Origin: Nocardioides dongkuii | Lineage (GTDB): Bacteria > Actinomycetota > Actinomycetes > Propionibacteriales > Nocardioidaceae | DNA length: 64,000 nucleotides | NCBI RefSeq assembly: GCF_014127485.1 | Contig: NZ_CP059903.1 | Location: 3,284,001-3,348,000, forward strand | Direction of reading: 5' to 3' | Shown here: piece by piece, positions 27,048 through 37,440 of the stretch | Layout: each line of letters starts with the position of its first letter | Numbering within the stretch: the first letter of the stretch is position 1 | Notes under the pieces: generated by a model | The model's input: the letters and a program-made list of their open reading frames with translations, nothing else | Database searches by the model: none | Told to the model about the DNA's origin: nothing | Translations under genes and position numbers: made by a program

Positions 27048-27374
27048 TCAGCCCTGGGCGACCGGACCCTGCGTCTCGAACCGCAGGCCCTGGCCCCGGA
27101 TCGTGGTGATCAGGTGCGGGTGGCGGGTGTCGTCGCCGAGCTTGCGGCGCACCCAGCCCAGGTGCACGTCGATGGTCTTCGAGGACGTCCAGAACGTCGT
27201 CCCCCACACGTCGCGCATCAGCTCGTCGCGGGTGACGACCTCGCCCGCGCGGGAGATGAGCGCGTGCACGAGGTCGAACTCCTTGCGCGACAGCACCACC
27301 TCGTCGTCGCCCCGCCACGCACGACGGGCCTCCGGGTCGACCCGGATCTCCTGCACCTCCAACACCCCGACCAC
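27048..27374 (-). CDS. Stand-alone OmpR-type winged-helix DNA-binding protein
   Basis: A 108-residue protein that is only the Trans_reg_C domain: EFDLVHALISRAGEVVTRDELMRDVWG, then the recognition helix region TIDVHLGWVRRKLGDD and wing LITTIRGQGLRFE. There is no receiver domain and no room for one; the upstream DNA is intergenic. A partner histidine kinase is absent. It lies between purK and the cyclase gene. It may bind DNA constitutively or respond through protein partners. Confidence 0.8.
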   Translation of the reverse strand: MVGVLEVQEIRVDPEARRAWRGDDEVVLSRKEFDLVHALISRAGEVVTRDELMRDVWGTTFWTSSKTIDVHLGWVRRKLGDDTRHPHLITTIRGQGLRFETQGPVAQG

Positions 27375-27405
27375 GGTACGAGGATCGGACGGCGTCCGCC
27401 GCCGA

Positions 27406-27420
27406 TGTCAGAAAATGACA
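27406..27420. promoter_or_regulatory. AT-rich inverted repeat upstream of the winged-helix gene
   Basis: TGTCAGAAAATGACA, 5-base arms around GAAAA, lies 32 bases before the start of the winged-helix gene in an otherwise GC-rich gap (27375-27483). OmpR-type proteins usually prefer direct repeats, so this may be a site for another regulator or a promoter element. Tentative. Confidence 0.3.
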
Positions 27421-27483
27421 GTGGCCACTTCCTGCCACCTGGTCGCGGCGCGGCCGCACCGGCCGCGGCCGGTCCCTGCCGTC

Positions 27484-28470
27484 TCAGTGCCGTCGTACGG
27501 CGAGCGGCTCGACCAGGCCGAAGCCGCGGACCGGGCGGGCCGGCAGCCGGCGGGTCTCGAACTGGTCGGGGGGCAGCAGGTCGGCGGTGCGCGGGTCGAT
27601 GATGATCCGGTTGCGCCGGGCGACGGCGGTGAGCCGGGCGGCCATGTTGACCGGCGGGCCGAAGACGTCGCCGAGCCGCATCACGACCGACCCGGTCGCC
27701 AGCCCGAGCCGGACGTCGGGCATCCGCGGGTCGCGGCCGACGACGTTGATGATCCCCTCGGCGGTGTCGTAGGCGCGGATCGGGTCGTCGTTCACGAACA
27801 GCACCGAGTCGCCGATGCTCTTGATCACCCGGCCGCGCTGGGCGGCGACCACGTCGGCGCACCGGGACTCGAAGAGCTCGACGAGGTCGCCGATCCGGTC
27901 CTCGGTGAGCTCGTTGGACAGCGCCGTGAACGCGACGATGTCGGCGAAGCCGATCGTGAGCTCGGTCGTGTGCAGGTCCTCCTCCTTGGCCCCGAGCGCC
28001 TCGACGCGGGCGACCGAGGCGGCAAGGTGGCGCCGCCAGACGTAGACCAGCAGGTCCTCGAACGGTCCGGAGAACTCCTCGATCATCCGCAGCGCCGAGC
28101 TGACCCGACCGATGTGGAGGTCGCCGCCCTGCTCGGCGGCGAGCTGCTCGACGCGGTGCAGCAAGGCGGTGGTCTCCCAGTCGGCGAGCCGCGCCATGGT
28201 CTGGCCGACGGCCCGGGTCAGGGTGACCGCGAGGTCGAAGTCGATCAGTCCGCTGTCGACGAGCCCGCTGACGATCCGGACGGCGTCGGTGTCGGCCTTG
28301 TTGAAGGCGGTCGCCGCGCCGTGCTCCGGGAACCCGAGCGCCCGCCAGAGCCGGCGGGCCTGGTCCACAGTGATGCCGGTCTCGGCCGCCACGTCGGCGG
28401 CGTCGAAGACCGGCTCCTCCCCGAGGATCGCGTGCTCGAGGCCCTCGGGGTCGGGGTCAGATTCCTTCAT
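27484..28470 (-). CDS. Class III adenylate cyclase with Rv1264-like N-terminal regulatory domain
   Basis: A 328-residue protein. Residues 10-150 form a helical domain resembling the autoinhibitory pH-sensing domain of M. tuberculosis Rv1264 (AVGQTMARLADWETTALL). Residues 170-310 are the cyclase: metal Asp177 (GFADIVAFT) and Asp221 (KSIGD), purine-specifying Lys217 and Asp268, transition-state Asn275 and Arg279 (NMAAR). All key residues are present, so it should make cAMP as a soluble homodimer. It overlaps the PH-domain gene by 14 bases. Confidence 0.9.
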   Translation of the reverse strand: MKESDPDPEGLEHAILGEEPVFDAADVAAETGITVDQARRLWRALGFPEHGAATAFNKADTDAVRIVSGLVDSGLIDFDLAVTLTRAVGQTMARLADWETTALLHRVEQLAAEQGGDLHIGRVSSALRMIEEFSGPFEDLLVYVWRRHLAASVARVEALGAKEEDLHTTELTIGFADIVAFTALSNELTEDRIGDLVELFESRCADVVAAQRGRVIKSIGDSVLFVNDDPIRAYDTAEGIINVVGRDPRMPDVRLGLATGSVVMRLGDVFGPPVNMAARLTAVARRNRIIIDPRTADLLPPDQFETRRLPARPVRGFGLVEPLAVRRH

Positions 28471-28963
28471 CGCGAGCCGTGGCCTCCGTGGCCTGGTCGT
28501 GGAGCAGCAGGTGCACGCGTCGCTTGGTCTCCTCGACGCGCGGGATGTCGGGCAGCACGACCCGGCCGTGGGTGCTGGCGTCGCTGACCACCAGCGTGCC
28601 GCAGCCGAGCAGCCGGTCGATGACGTGCAGCTCGATCTCGATGTCGCTGATCCGCGACAGCGGGATGTCGTGGCCGCGGCGGGTCAGCACGCCGGTGCGG
28701 GTGATCAGCCGGCGGTCGGTGAACGTGTAGTGGTCGGTCAGCCAGCCCAGGAACGGCCAGACCGTGAAACGCAGGATCCCGAGCCCGGCCACGACCCACC
28801 CGACGAGGGTGACGACCTCCTGGTCGATGAGCACCTGCACCGCGACGCCGAGGGCCAGGAAGGCGACCAGCGCCAGCAGCGGCAGCAGGAGCGCCTTGGG
28901 GTGCGTGCGGGTGCTGACGACGACGCGCTCGCCCTCGGTCAGCAGCTTCGGTGAGATGGCCAC
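28457..28963 (-). CDS. PH-domain membrane protein (bPH_2), Rv3278c-like
   Basis: A 168-residue protein with two hydrophobic segments (about 24-45 and 50-72) followed by a bacterial PH domain: [33 protein letters not shown]. The same kind of gene sits next to birA in mycobacteria (Rv3278c), and birA starts just upstream here too. The function is unknown; bPH_2 domains in the membrane often scaffold envelope complexes. Confidence 0.85.
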   Translation of the reverse strand: MAISPKLLTEGERVVVSTRTHPKALLLPLLALVAFLALGVAVQVLIDQEVVTLVGWVVAGLGILRFTVWPFLGWLTDHYTFTDRRLITRTGVLTRRGHDIPLSRISDIEIELHVIDRLLGCGTLVVSDASTHGRVVLPDIPRVEETKRRVHLLLHDQATEATARDEGI

Positions 28964-28988
28964 GGACGGATCATGTCACCAATGCCGC

Positions 28989-29825
28989 TCAGCGTCCGGC
29001 CGGTCGCACGTGCACGACGTCCCCGGCGCCCACCGCCGTCGGCCCGTCGGGGCCGGCCACCACGAGCCGGCCGCCGGGGTCGATGCCGGTGGCCCGGCCG
29101 ATCAGGTCCGCCCCGCCGGGCAGCTGGACACGGACGTCCCGGCCCACGGTCACGCAGGCCTCCGTGTACGCCGCGCGCAGCTCGGCGTCGCCGCGCTCGC
29201 CGCCCGCCTGCCACCCGTCGTACGCCGTGCGCAGGGCGGCGAGCAGGTCGACGAGCAGCTCGGTGCGGTCCGGCGCGGTGCCGCCCGCGAGCAGCAGCGA
29301 GGTCGCGGTCGGGACGGGGAGCTCGTCGGCGGTCATGGAGACGTTCAGGCCGATCCCCACGACCGCGGCCGGGCCCACCGGCGACTCGACCCGCTCCACC
29401 AGGATCCCGGCCACCTTCCGGTCGCCGAGGAGCACGTCGTTGGGCCACTTCACGCCGGCGTCGTACCCGCGTGCGCGCAGCGCCCGGCCCACGGCGTACC
29501 CGGTCAGCAGCGGGAGCCACGGCCAGGAGCGCGCCGGCACCGCGGGCCGGAGCAGCACCGAGAAGACCAGCGCCGACCGGGCCGGGGCCTCCCAGGTGCG
29601 GTCCAGCCGGCCGCGCGCCGCGGTCTGGTGCTCGGCCGCCACCACCAGGCCCTCCGGCTCCCCGGACCCGGCGCGCTCGACGACGGTGGCGTTGGTGGAG
29701 GCGACCTCCTCGACGACCTCGACCCGGGTGCCCGGGGCCCGCTCGGGCGCCGCGGCCAGGCGGTCCGGGTCGAGCGGCGGACGGGAGGGTGACGGGCACC
29801 ACGTCGACTCGGCGTTCACGGGCAC
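28989..29825 (-). CDS. birA: Biotin-[acetyl-CoA-carboxylase] ligase BirA
   Basis: A protein of about 278 residues with the biotinoyl-AMP loop [14 protein letters not shown] (a variant of GRGRxGRxW), the catalytic lysine motif [19 protein letters not shown] and GIGLNVSM. There is no N-terminal HTH, so it is a mono-functional ligase. It biotinylates AccA3 (Lys562) and pyruvate carboxylase (Lys1098), both encoded within this window. The start is GTG 29825 or the next GTG 29819; neither has a clear ribosome site. It is divergent from accD5. Confidence 0.9.
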   Translation of the reverse strand: MPVNAESTWCPSPSRPPLDPDRLAAAPERAPGTRVEVVEEVASTNATVVERAGSGEPEGLVVAAEHQTAARGRLDRTWEAPARSALVFSVLLRPAVPARSWPWLPLLTGYAVGRALRARGYDAGVKWPNDVLLGDRKVAGILVERVESPVGPAAVVGIGLNVSMTADELPVPTATSLLLAGGTAPDRTELLVDLLAALRTAYDGWQAGGERGDAELRAAYTEACVTVGRDVRVQLPGGADLIGRATGIDPGGRLVVAGPDGPTAVGAGDVVHVRPAGR

Positions 29826-29874
29826 TACATTGACCCACGGCCATGCACGGACGCCAACGAGGAGACGAGCACCA

Positions 29875-31499
<1,625 letters not shown>

Positions 31500-31503
<4 letters not shown>

Positions 31504-31718
31504 CCGCGGACGCGAGCCCGGCGCCGTACCTCCGGGTGGTCAACCCCGACGCGACCCCCGAGGAGGTGGCGGCGGTCGTCGCCGTCCTCTCCTCGCTGGG
31601 CGGCGGCGCCCCGCCCGCGAGCCGCCTCGTGCCGTCGTGGTCGGCCCCGCACCGCCAGGTCCGCCGTACCCTCCCCCACGGCCCCGGCGGCTGGCGCGCG
31701 AGCTCGATGCCGCGCTGA
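31500..31718 (+). CDS. accE5: Acyl-CoA carboxylase epsilon subunit
   Basis: A 72-residue protein whose central motif [21 protein letters not shown] is the signature of actinobacterial epsilon subunits; the C-terminal W-x-S-x...R ([13 protein letters not shown]) is also typical. It stabilises the AccA3-AccD5 complex. GTG 31500 overlaps the accD5 stop. It is small and easily missed. Confidence 0.92.
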
Positions 31719-31731
31719 GGGATGGTTCGGC

Positions 31732-31939
31732 AGGGTCAGATTCACCGGTCGACCGGTGAATCTGACCCTTGACCGACGGAGCTTCGTCGGTCAAGCGGAA
31801 GGTCTGTCGGTCCAGTACGCCGCGGCACGGCCTCGGCGGGAGGATTCACCGGTCGACCGGTGAATCTTGCGCTTGACCGACAGAGCTTCGTCGGTCCAGG
31901 GGAAGGTCCGTCGGTCCAGTACGCCGCGGCGCGGCGCGG
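31732..31939. repeat. Two tandem copies of a 104-bp palindrome-bearing repeat
   Basis: Copy 1 (31732-31835) begins with a perfect 38-base palindrome (31732-31769, core ACCGGTCGACCGGT), then a hairpin with 11-base arms (31768-31778 and 31785-31795) and a tail ending near TCCAGTACGCCGCGGC. Copy 2 (31836-31939) repeats all three elements at an exact 104-base offset, with the palindrome reduced to 24 bases (31843-31866). It lies between the convergent genes accE5 and a response regulator and could act as a two-way terminator or a REP-type element. Confidence 0.8.
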
Positions 31940-31953
31940 GCGAGCGCCGGCGG

Positions 31954-32988
31954 TCAGACCGCCTCGGCCATCCGGTAGCCGACGCCCTTGACCGTCTCGA
32001 TGTAGCGCGCGGTCGGGCCCTCGTCGCCGAGCTTGCGGCGCAGGTTGGCGACGTTCACCTCGACCGAGCGCTTGTCGGCCTCGCTGACGAAGTACGACGT
32101 GACGTACTGCTGGCCGCGCATGGTCAGCACCAGGTCGGCCTTGCTGCGCACCCGGCGACCGGTCTCCAGCAACGAGGCCAGCAGGTCGAACTCCGCCTGC
32201 GACAGCTCGACCGTGACGCCGTCGAGGGTGACGATCCGGGTCTCGCGGTCGAGCGCCAGCCCGTTGAGACGCAGCCAGCTGGTGACGGCCATCCGCTCCG
32301 CGAGCGACCCGGACCGCGGGGCCTCGGTCCGGACGGGGGCGGGCGGCGGCGTCGCCGCGTGCTGCTGGACCGGCTGGGCGGCCGGCTCGGGCGGGGCCGG
32401 GGGCAGGGGCTGCTCGTCCACCGGGGGCAGGTACGGGTACCGCGGCTCGGGCGCGCCGCGGCGCTTGCCGGCCCCGCCGTACGGCGAGAGTGCCGGCTCG
32501 CCGGTCTCCAGGTCACGCGCGGCCTCGGCGGCCCAGGAGTCGACCGAGGGCTCGGGCTCCGGGGCACGGGCCGGTGGCTCCTCGGGCGCGCTCGGCGGCA
32601 CGTCGTACCGGGCGCGCGGGCGCCGCAGCATCGAGTCGGCGCGGGCGCGCAGCTCGCGCGGGCGGAACGGCTTGACCAGGTAGTCGTCGGCACCGGCCTC
32701 GAACCCCTGGACGACGTCGATCTCGTCGGCGAGCGCGGTGATCATGATCAGGTAGGTGCTGCTGAACTCCCGCAGCCGCTTGGCGACCGCGAAGCCGTCC
32801 ATGCCGGGCATGTTCACGTCGAGCGTGGTGATCAACGGGTTGTGGTCGCGCACGGCGTCGACACCGAGGGGACCGTTCTCGGCGACGACGGTCTTGAAGC
32901 CCGATTGCGTGAGCACGATGTCGATCAGGTCGCGGACGTCCGGGTCGTCCTCGATGATGACCGCGGTCCACTGGTTGCCCGCATCCAT
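31954..32988 (-). CDS. OmpR-family response regulator with a long Pro-rich linker
   Basis: A 344-residue protein: receiver domain (1-120) with Asp14/15, phospho-acceptor Asp57, Thr84 and Lys106; a Pro/Ala/Glu-rich linker (about 125-235) with many PP and PEP repeats; and a C-terminal winged helix (ELSQAEFDLLASLLETGRRV ... VEVNVANLRRKLGDEGPTARYIETVKGVGYRM). Usual OmpR regulators are about 230 residues, so the linker adds about 110. No histidine kinase is adjacent, making it an orphan. It is convergent with accE5 over the tandem repeat. Confidence 0.9.
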   Translation of the reverse strand: MDAGNQWTAVIIEDDPDVRDLIDIVLTQSGFKTVVAENGPLGVDAVRDHNPLITTLDVNMPGMDGFAVAKRLREFSSTYLIMITALADEIDVVQGFEAGADDYLVKPFRPRELRARADSMLRRPRARYDVPPSAPEEPPARAPEPEPSVDSWAAEAARDLETGEPALSPYGGAGKRRGAPEPRYPYLPPVDEQPLPPAPPEPAAQPVQQHAATPPPAPVRTEAPRSGSLAERMAVTSWLRLNGLALDRETRIVTLDGVTVELSQAEFDLLASLLETGRRVRSKADLVLTMRGQQYVTSYFVSEADKRSVEVNVANLRRKLGDEGPTARYIETVKGVGYRMAEAV

Positions 32989-33083
32989 GGGCGGGAGCCT
33001 AACAACGCGATCGGGTCCGCGACGCCGTACCGCGCCATTGCTTGCCGGAAGTCGCAGCGTGACGCGGAATCCTCGGGCACGAT

Positions 33084-33791
33084 GTGCCGGTGCCCCGCTC
33101 CGTGCTCGCCCTGGTGATCTCCCTGACGTCCCTGCTGCTGGTCGCCCCCGTGCTGCCCGCGCAGGCAGCCGACGTGGCCGCCGTGCCCACCACGACCACG
33201 CTGACGGCGAGGGTGACCGGGCCGCTGCAGGTCACCCTCGACATGGAGGTGCGGGCCGAGGACGGGTCGGTGCCCACCGGGTCGGTCGAGGTGCGCGAGG
33301 GCGAGGACGTCGTCGCGACGGCCGTCCTCACCGACGGGCGCGCCGCCACGACGGTCTCGACGAGCGTCGGCGAGCACACGTACGTCGCGACGTACGTCGG
33401 TGACGCCGCGTTCCAGGGGTCCGAGTCCGCGACGACGGTGGTCGTCCGCCACCCCTACGACTGCCGCGGGTCGTTCTGCCAGCCGACGTCCCTCCAGATC
33501 AGCAGCAAGAGAGTGGTCTCCCCGGGCGCCCGCCCGACGCTCAAGGTCAGCGTGCGGATCAAGGGGAACGCCCCCGCCGCCACCGGTCGCGTCGCCCTGA
33601 GGCTGCAGGGTCCGGGCACCCGGTGGCGGGTCGGCCGGGACTACCAGGACGAGACGGTCAAGGTCCGGCTACCCCGGCTGCGCAAGGTCGGCGTCTACAA
33701 GGTCACCGTGAGGTTCAAGCCGGCCCCCGGCTCCAGCACCGAAGCATCCGTGAGGAGCACCAGGATCCTCGTGCAGAAGCGCCGCCACTAG
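33084..33791 (+). CDS. Secreted Ig-like (Big_3_5) repeat protein
   Basis: A 235-residue protein with a Sec signal peptide (PRSVLALVISLTSLLLVAPVL then AQA-A cleavage, about residue 27). One Ig-like domain of the Big_3_5 kind follows (TTLTARVTG ... GSVEVREG ... TDGRAATTVSTSVGEHTYVATYVGDAAFQGSES), then a second beta-rich domain after a DCRGSFC motif with two Cys that may form a disulfide. It is likely a cell-surface or secreted protein of unknown ligand. The start may be GTG 33084 or GTG 33090. Confidence 0.75.
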   Translation: MPVPRSVLALVISLTSLLLVAPVLPAQAADVAAVPTTTTLTARVTGPLQVTLDMEVRAEDGSVPTGSVEVREGEDVVATAVLTDGRAATTVSTSVGEHTYVATYVGDAAFQGSESATTVVVRHPYDCRGSFCQPTSLQISSKRVVSPGARPTLKVSVRIKGNAPAATGRVALRLQGPGTRWRVGRDYQDETVKVRLPRLRKVGVYKVTVRFKPAPGSSTEASVRSTRILVQKRRH

Positions 33792-33800
33792 CCTCTCCCG

Positions 33801-34436
33801 GTGACCTCGCTCGTCCTGGCCTCCGCCTCCCCCGCCCGCCTCGCGACGCTCCGCAGCGCGGGCGTCGAACCCGTCGTGATCGTGTCCGGCGTCGACGAGT
33901 CCCAGCTCGAGGGGCTCGCGCCGGCGGACCTCGCGCGCGGCCTCGCCGAGCTCAAGTGCGCCGCGGTGGCGCAGCGCGACGACCTGCCCGAGGGCGCGCT
34001 GGTCCTGGGCTGCGACTCGGTGCTCGAGCTGGACGGCGAGGCGCTGGGGAAGCCCGCGGACGCCGAGGAGGCGGTACGCCGCTGGCACGCGATGCGCGGG
34101 CGCAGCGGGGTGCTGCGCACCGGCCACTGCCTGCGCGACACCGCGACCGGCCGCACCGTCTCGGCGACCGCGTCCACCACCGTCCACTTCGCCGACGTCA
34201 GCGACGACGAGATCGCGGCGTACGTCGCGACCGGCGAGCCGCTGCTGGTGGCCGGCGCGTTCACCGTCGACGGCCTCGGCGGCGCGTTCGTGACCGGCAT
34301 CGAGGGCGACCACCACAACGTGGTCGGGGTGAGCCTGCCGCTGCTCAGGGAGCTGACGGCGGAGCTGGGACACTCCTGGACGGCTCTGTGGTCGCCGCGT
34401 CCGGCTCCGCACCCTCCGGCAGGTACAGGTCGTTGA
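33801..34436 (+). CDS. maf: Maf-family nucleotide pyrophosphatase
   Basis: A 211-residue Maf protein: [19 protein letters not shown] (5-23), the KC[AE] region [27 protein letters not shown] with the catalytic Asp, [11 protein letters not shown], and the [31 protein letters not shown] block. It hydrolyses non-canonical or pyrimidine nucleoside triphosphates and limits their incorporation. GTG 33801 begins the fold directly. Its last 92 bases overlap the convergent gtrA. Maf next to accE5 is also seen in mycobacteria (Rv3282). Confidence 0.93.
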   Translation: MTSLVLASASPARLATLRSAGVEPVVIVSGVDESQLEGLAPADLARGLAELKCAAVAQRDDLPEGALVLGCDSVLELDGEALGKPADAEEAVRRWHAMRGRSGVLRTGHCLRDTATGRTVSATASTTVHFADVSDDEIAAYVATGEPLLVAGAFTVDGLGGAFVTGIEGDHHNVVGVSLPLLRELTAELGHSWTALWSPRPAPHPPAGTGR

Positions 34437-34881
34437 GGTTGATCGGCCGGTGGAAGACGAAGGTGCGGAACAGGTAGAACCGCGCCCCCAGGCCGAGCAG
34501 CAGCCCGATCACGTTGGCGGCGATGTTGTCGGAGACCGGGTCGTCGAGCCCGAGCACGTCGCGGCTGATCATCAGGCAGGCGATCGGCAGCGTCATCGTC
34601 AGCACGTTGATGGCGACGTACGCCGTGAGCCCGCCGTCGGCGTGCCGCGGCGGCCGGTCGCGGAACGCCCAGTTGCGGCTGCCGTGGTAGCTGATCCCCA
34701 TGCCCACGGTGTTGGCGAGGACGTAGGCGAGGATCGGCTGGTCGGCCAGCAGCGCGTCGCGGCCCGGGACGAAGCCGTGCACCATCAGGTTGAACAGGAA
34801 CAGCGCGACCATCGTGGCCAGTCCGCCGACGGCGAGGAACCGACCCGCTTCGGCGAGGACGCGCTGGCTCCGGCTGGACAC
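34345..34881 (-). CDS. GtrA-family membrane protein
   Basis: A 178-residue protein with four hydrophobic segments. The GtrA pattern is clear: [17 protein letters not shown] in helix 1, the [20 protein letters not shown] turn between helices 2 and 3, and [17 protein letters not shown] at the end. GtrA proteins help flip or anchor undecaprenyl/decaprenyl-linked sugars in envelope polymer synthesis. GTG 34881 is used. A C-terminal Pro/Ala-rich tail lies over the end of maf on the other strand. Confidence 0.88.
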   Translation of the reverse strand: MSSRSQRVLAEAGRFLAVGGLATMVALFLFNLMVHGFVPGRDALLADQPILAYVLANTVGMGISYHGSRNWAFRDRPPRHADGGLTAYVAINVLTMTLPIACLMISRDVLGLDDPVSDNIAANVIGLLLGLGARFYLFRTFVFHRPINLNDLYLPEGAEPDAATTEPSRSVPAPPSAP

Positions 34882-34918
34882 GGCGCCAAGGCTAACCGCC
34901 GCCGGCCCGGCAGAGCAT

Positions 34919-36163
34919 TCAGGCGGTCGTGCCCGGCTCCAGCCGGCTGCCGGGGGCCAGGTGCACGCCCTCGCCCACGACGGAGCCCTGGCCGACGAGG
35001 GTGACGGCATCGGGGTCGTCGAGCGCGGGTGCGCCCGGGTCGCCGACGCGGGCGTCCCGCTCAACCGTGGACTCCCCGTCCACGATGGCCCACGCCACGA
35101 CCGCACCCGACCGGACGACGCAGTCGGCGTAGACCACGCTGTCGACGACCTCGGCCCCGGCCTCGACCACCACGCCCGGGCCGAGCACGCTGCGGCGCAC
35201 GGTGCCGGCCACGCGGCAGCCCGGGCTGAGCATGCTGTCGACCACCTCGGCGCCGTCGAGCACCCGCGCGGGCTGGCGCTGCGGCTGACGGGTCAGCACC
35301 GGCCACTCCCGTACGCCGAGCACGCCGACGTCGTCGGTCAGCACCTCCTGGTGCGCGAGCAGGTAGAGGTGCGGCTGGCCGACGTCGCGCCAGTAGCCGT
35401 CGTGCACGTGGGCCACGACCTTGCCGCGCTCGACCAGCCGCGGCAGCAGGTGGTCGCCGAAGTCGCCCAGCCCGGTGTCGCCGGGCTCCTCGCCGGCCTC
35501 CGGGTCGGCGGAGAGCTCGCGGTGCAGGTCCTGGAGCACCTCGACCAGCACGAGGGGGTCGTAGAGGAAGATCTCGGTGGCGATGACGTCGCTCGCCGGC
35601 TCCTCGGGCTTGTACTCGAACCCGGTGACCCGGCCCTCGCCGTCCACCTCGACGACCGCGTGGTCCGAGGCCTGGTCGCCGACCGGCACCGTCGTCGTGA
35701 CGACCGTGCACTCGGCGCCGGTGCGCCGGTGGGTCTCGAGCGCGTCGGCGAAGTCGAAGCGGTAGACGTGGTCGGCGCTCACGACCACCAGCACGTCGGG
35801 TGCGTGCCCCGTGACCTGGTCGCGGATTCGGTAGAGCTCGTCGGCGTTGCCCTTCGCGAACCCGTCCTCGTCGAGGCTGCCGGTCCCCTCCTGCGGCATC
35901 AGCAGCCGCAGCCCGCCGTGGTTGCGGTCCAGGTCCCAGGGCCGCCCGTTGGCCACCTGCTCCTCGAGGCTCGCGCCCTGGAACTGCACCGAGAGCCACA
36001 CGTCGGAGATGCCGCTGTGCGCCAGGTTGGACAGCGGCAGGTCGACGAGCTGGAAGACCCCGGCGTACGGCAGCGCGGGCTTGGCGCGCTCGCGGGTCAG
36101 CACGTCCATGCGGCCGCCGGCGCCGCCGGCCTGGATGATGGCGAGGACGCGTTCGCGGGTCAT
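34919..36163 (-). CDS. GlgC-like sugar-1-phosphate nucleotidyltransferase
   Basis: A 414-residue protein with an N-terminal nucleotidyltransferase domain: IIQAGGAGGRMDVLTRERAK (a variant of the GGxGxRLxPLTxxRAKP motif), SADHVYRFDF (metal Asp), and GYWRDVGQPHLYL; then a C-terminal left-handed beta-helix with hexapeptide repeats (SVLGPGVVVEAGAEVVDSVV). It resembles glucose-1-phosphate adenylyltransferase and should make NDP-glucose. No glycogen synthase or branching enzyme is adjacent. The Met after Arg in the first motif replaces Leu. Confidence 0.82.
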   Translation of the reverse strand: MTRERVLAIIQAGGAGGRMDVLTRERAKPALPYAGVFQLVDLPLSNLAHSGISDVWLSVQFQGASLEEQVANGRPWDLDRNHGGLRLLMPQEGTGSLDEDGFAKGNADELYRIRDQVTGHAPDVLVVVSADHVYRFDFADALETHRRTGAECTVVTTTVPVGDQASDHAVVEVDGEGRVTGFEYKPEEPASDVIATEIFLYDPLVLVEVLQDLHRELSADPEAGEEPGDTGLGDFGDHLLPRLVERGKVVAHVHDGYWRDVGQPHLYLLAHQEVLTDDVGVLGVREWPVLTRQPQRQPARVLDGAEVVDSMLSPGCRVAGTVRRSVLGPGVVVEAGAEVVDSVVYADCVVRSGAVVAWAIVDGESTVERDARVGDPGAPALDDPDAVTLVGQGSVVGEGVHLAPGSRLEPGTTA

Positions 36164-36202
36164 GGGGCGAGTCTCACATGGACCCCAAGCAGCGCCGCGC
36201 CC

Positions 36203-37402
36203 TCACTCGACGGGCAGGCCGAGCCCGCGGGCGATGAGCATCCGCTGCACCTCGGAGGTGCCCTCGCCGATCTCGAGCACCTTGGCGTCCCGGTAGAACC
36301 GGGCGACGGGGTACTCCTCCATGAAGCCGTAGCCGCCGAAGACCTGGGTCGCGATGCGCGTCGCGGTCACCGCGGACTCGGTGGCGTAGAGCTTGGCGAC
36401 CGCGGCGGCCTGCTTGAACTCCTTCATCGAGGCGCCGTGCCCGTCGGCCATCGAGTCCTTCATCGCGGCGGCGCGGTAGGTGAGCAGCCGGCTGGCGTGC
36501 AGCATCACCTCGAGGTCGGCGATCTGGAAGGCGACGCCCTGCTTGCGGCCGATCGGGCCGCCGAAGGTCTGGCGCTCCCCGGCGTACTCCAGGCTCATGT
36601 CCAGGCAGGCCTGGATGCAGCCGACCGCGAGCGCGGCGATGGCCACCCGGCCGTCGTCGAGCGTGGCGAGGAACTGGGCGTAGCCGCGGCCGCGCTCGCC
36701 GAGCAGGTTGGCCTCGGGGACCCGCGCCCCCGCGAAGCTGAGCGGGTGGGTGTCGGAGGCGTGCCAGCCGAGCTTGTCGTACGGCTTCTCGGCGGTGAAT
36801 CCGGGCGTGCCCGACGGGACCAGGATCGCCGAGAGCTCGGGGCGGCCGTCGGGCCGGTCGCCGGTGCGCGCGGTGACGGCCACGACGCTGGTGATCTCGG
36901 AGCCGGAGTTGGTGATGAACTGCTTCGCGCCGTCGACCACCCACTCGCCGCCCTCGAGGACCGCCTTGGTGCGCGTGGCCCCGGCGTCCGAGCCGGCGCC
37001 CGGCTCGGTGAGGCCGAAGCCCGCGACCCGGCGGCCCGCGACCAGGTCGGGCAGCCAGGTCCGGCGCTGCTCGTCGGTGCCGAAGGTCAGGATCGGGTTG
37101 ATGCCGAGACCCACCGCGGCCTCGAGGGTGATGCCCATCGACTGGTCGACCCGGCCGATCTCCTCGATCGCGACGCAGAGGCTGGTGAAGTCGCCGTCCT
37201 CCCCCGCGCCGCCGTACTCCTCGGGGGCGGTGAGGCCGAACAGCCCGAGCGCGCCCATCCGCTGCACCACGTCGACCGGGAAGTGGTGGTCGCGGTCCCA
37301 CTGCGCCGCGTGCGGCGCTATCTCGGCGCGGGCGAACTCGCGCACGCTCCGGCGGAACTCCTCGTGCTCGCGGGACAGCTCGTAGGTCGTCGACGTGGTC
37401 AT
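36203..37402 (-). CDS. Acyl-CoA dehydrogenase (FadE25-like)
   Basis: A 399-residue acyl-CoA dehydrogenase: [36 protein letters not shown] (about 127-143), [25 protein letters not shown], and the C-terminal [21 protein letters not shown] with [13 protein letters not shown], whose Glu is the presumed catalytic base. It begins beta-oxidation of a short or medium acyl-CoA. ATG 37402 was chosen over upstream in-frame codons because the fold begins there. It is divergent from accA3 with a palindrome 21 bases before its start. Confidence 0.93.
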   Translation of the reverse strand: MTTSTTYELSREHEEFRRSVREFARAEIAPHAAQWDRDHHFPVDVVQRMGALGLFGLTAPEEYGGAGEDGDFTSLCVAIEEIGRVDQSMGITLEAAVGLGINPILTFGTDEQRRTWLPDLVAGRRVAGFGLTEPGAGSDAGATRTKAVLEGGEWVVDGAKQFITNSGSEITSVVAVTARTGDRPDGRPELSAILVPSGTPGFTAEKPYDKLGWHASDTHPLSFAGARVPEANLLGERGRGYAQFLATLDDGRVAIAALAVGCIQACLDMSLEYAGERQTFGGPIGRKQGVAFQIADLEVMLHASRLLTYRAAAMKDSMADGHGASMKEFKQAAAVAKLYATESAVTATRIATQVFGGYGFMEEYPVARFYRDAKVLEIGEGTSEVQRMLIARGLGLPVE

Positions 37403-37422
37403 GCCGCCGATCGTAGCCGCGT

Positions 37423-37440
37423 GGTTAACACCTGTTAACC
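37423..37440. promoter_or_regulatory. Perfect palindrome between acyl-CoA dehydrogenase and accA3
   Basis: GGTTAACACCTGTTAACC: 8-base arms around CC, AT-rich against its surroundings. It is 21 bases before the dehydrogenase start and 96 before accA3. The form suits a TetR or similar homodimer; no regulator gene lies next to it, though a TetR gene sits at 58530. Control of acyl-CoA metabolism is inferred. Confidence 0.65.

Noticed and set aside
27458..27473. ACCGGCCGCGGCCGGT palindrome as a terminator after the cyclase gene
   Set aside because: A zero-loop GC palindrome of this size is expected by chance in such GC-rich DNA, and no T-run follows.
31732..31939. Tandem repeat as a CRISPR array
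   Set aside because: Only two 104-base units, no unique spacers of even length, and no cas genes nearby.
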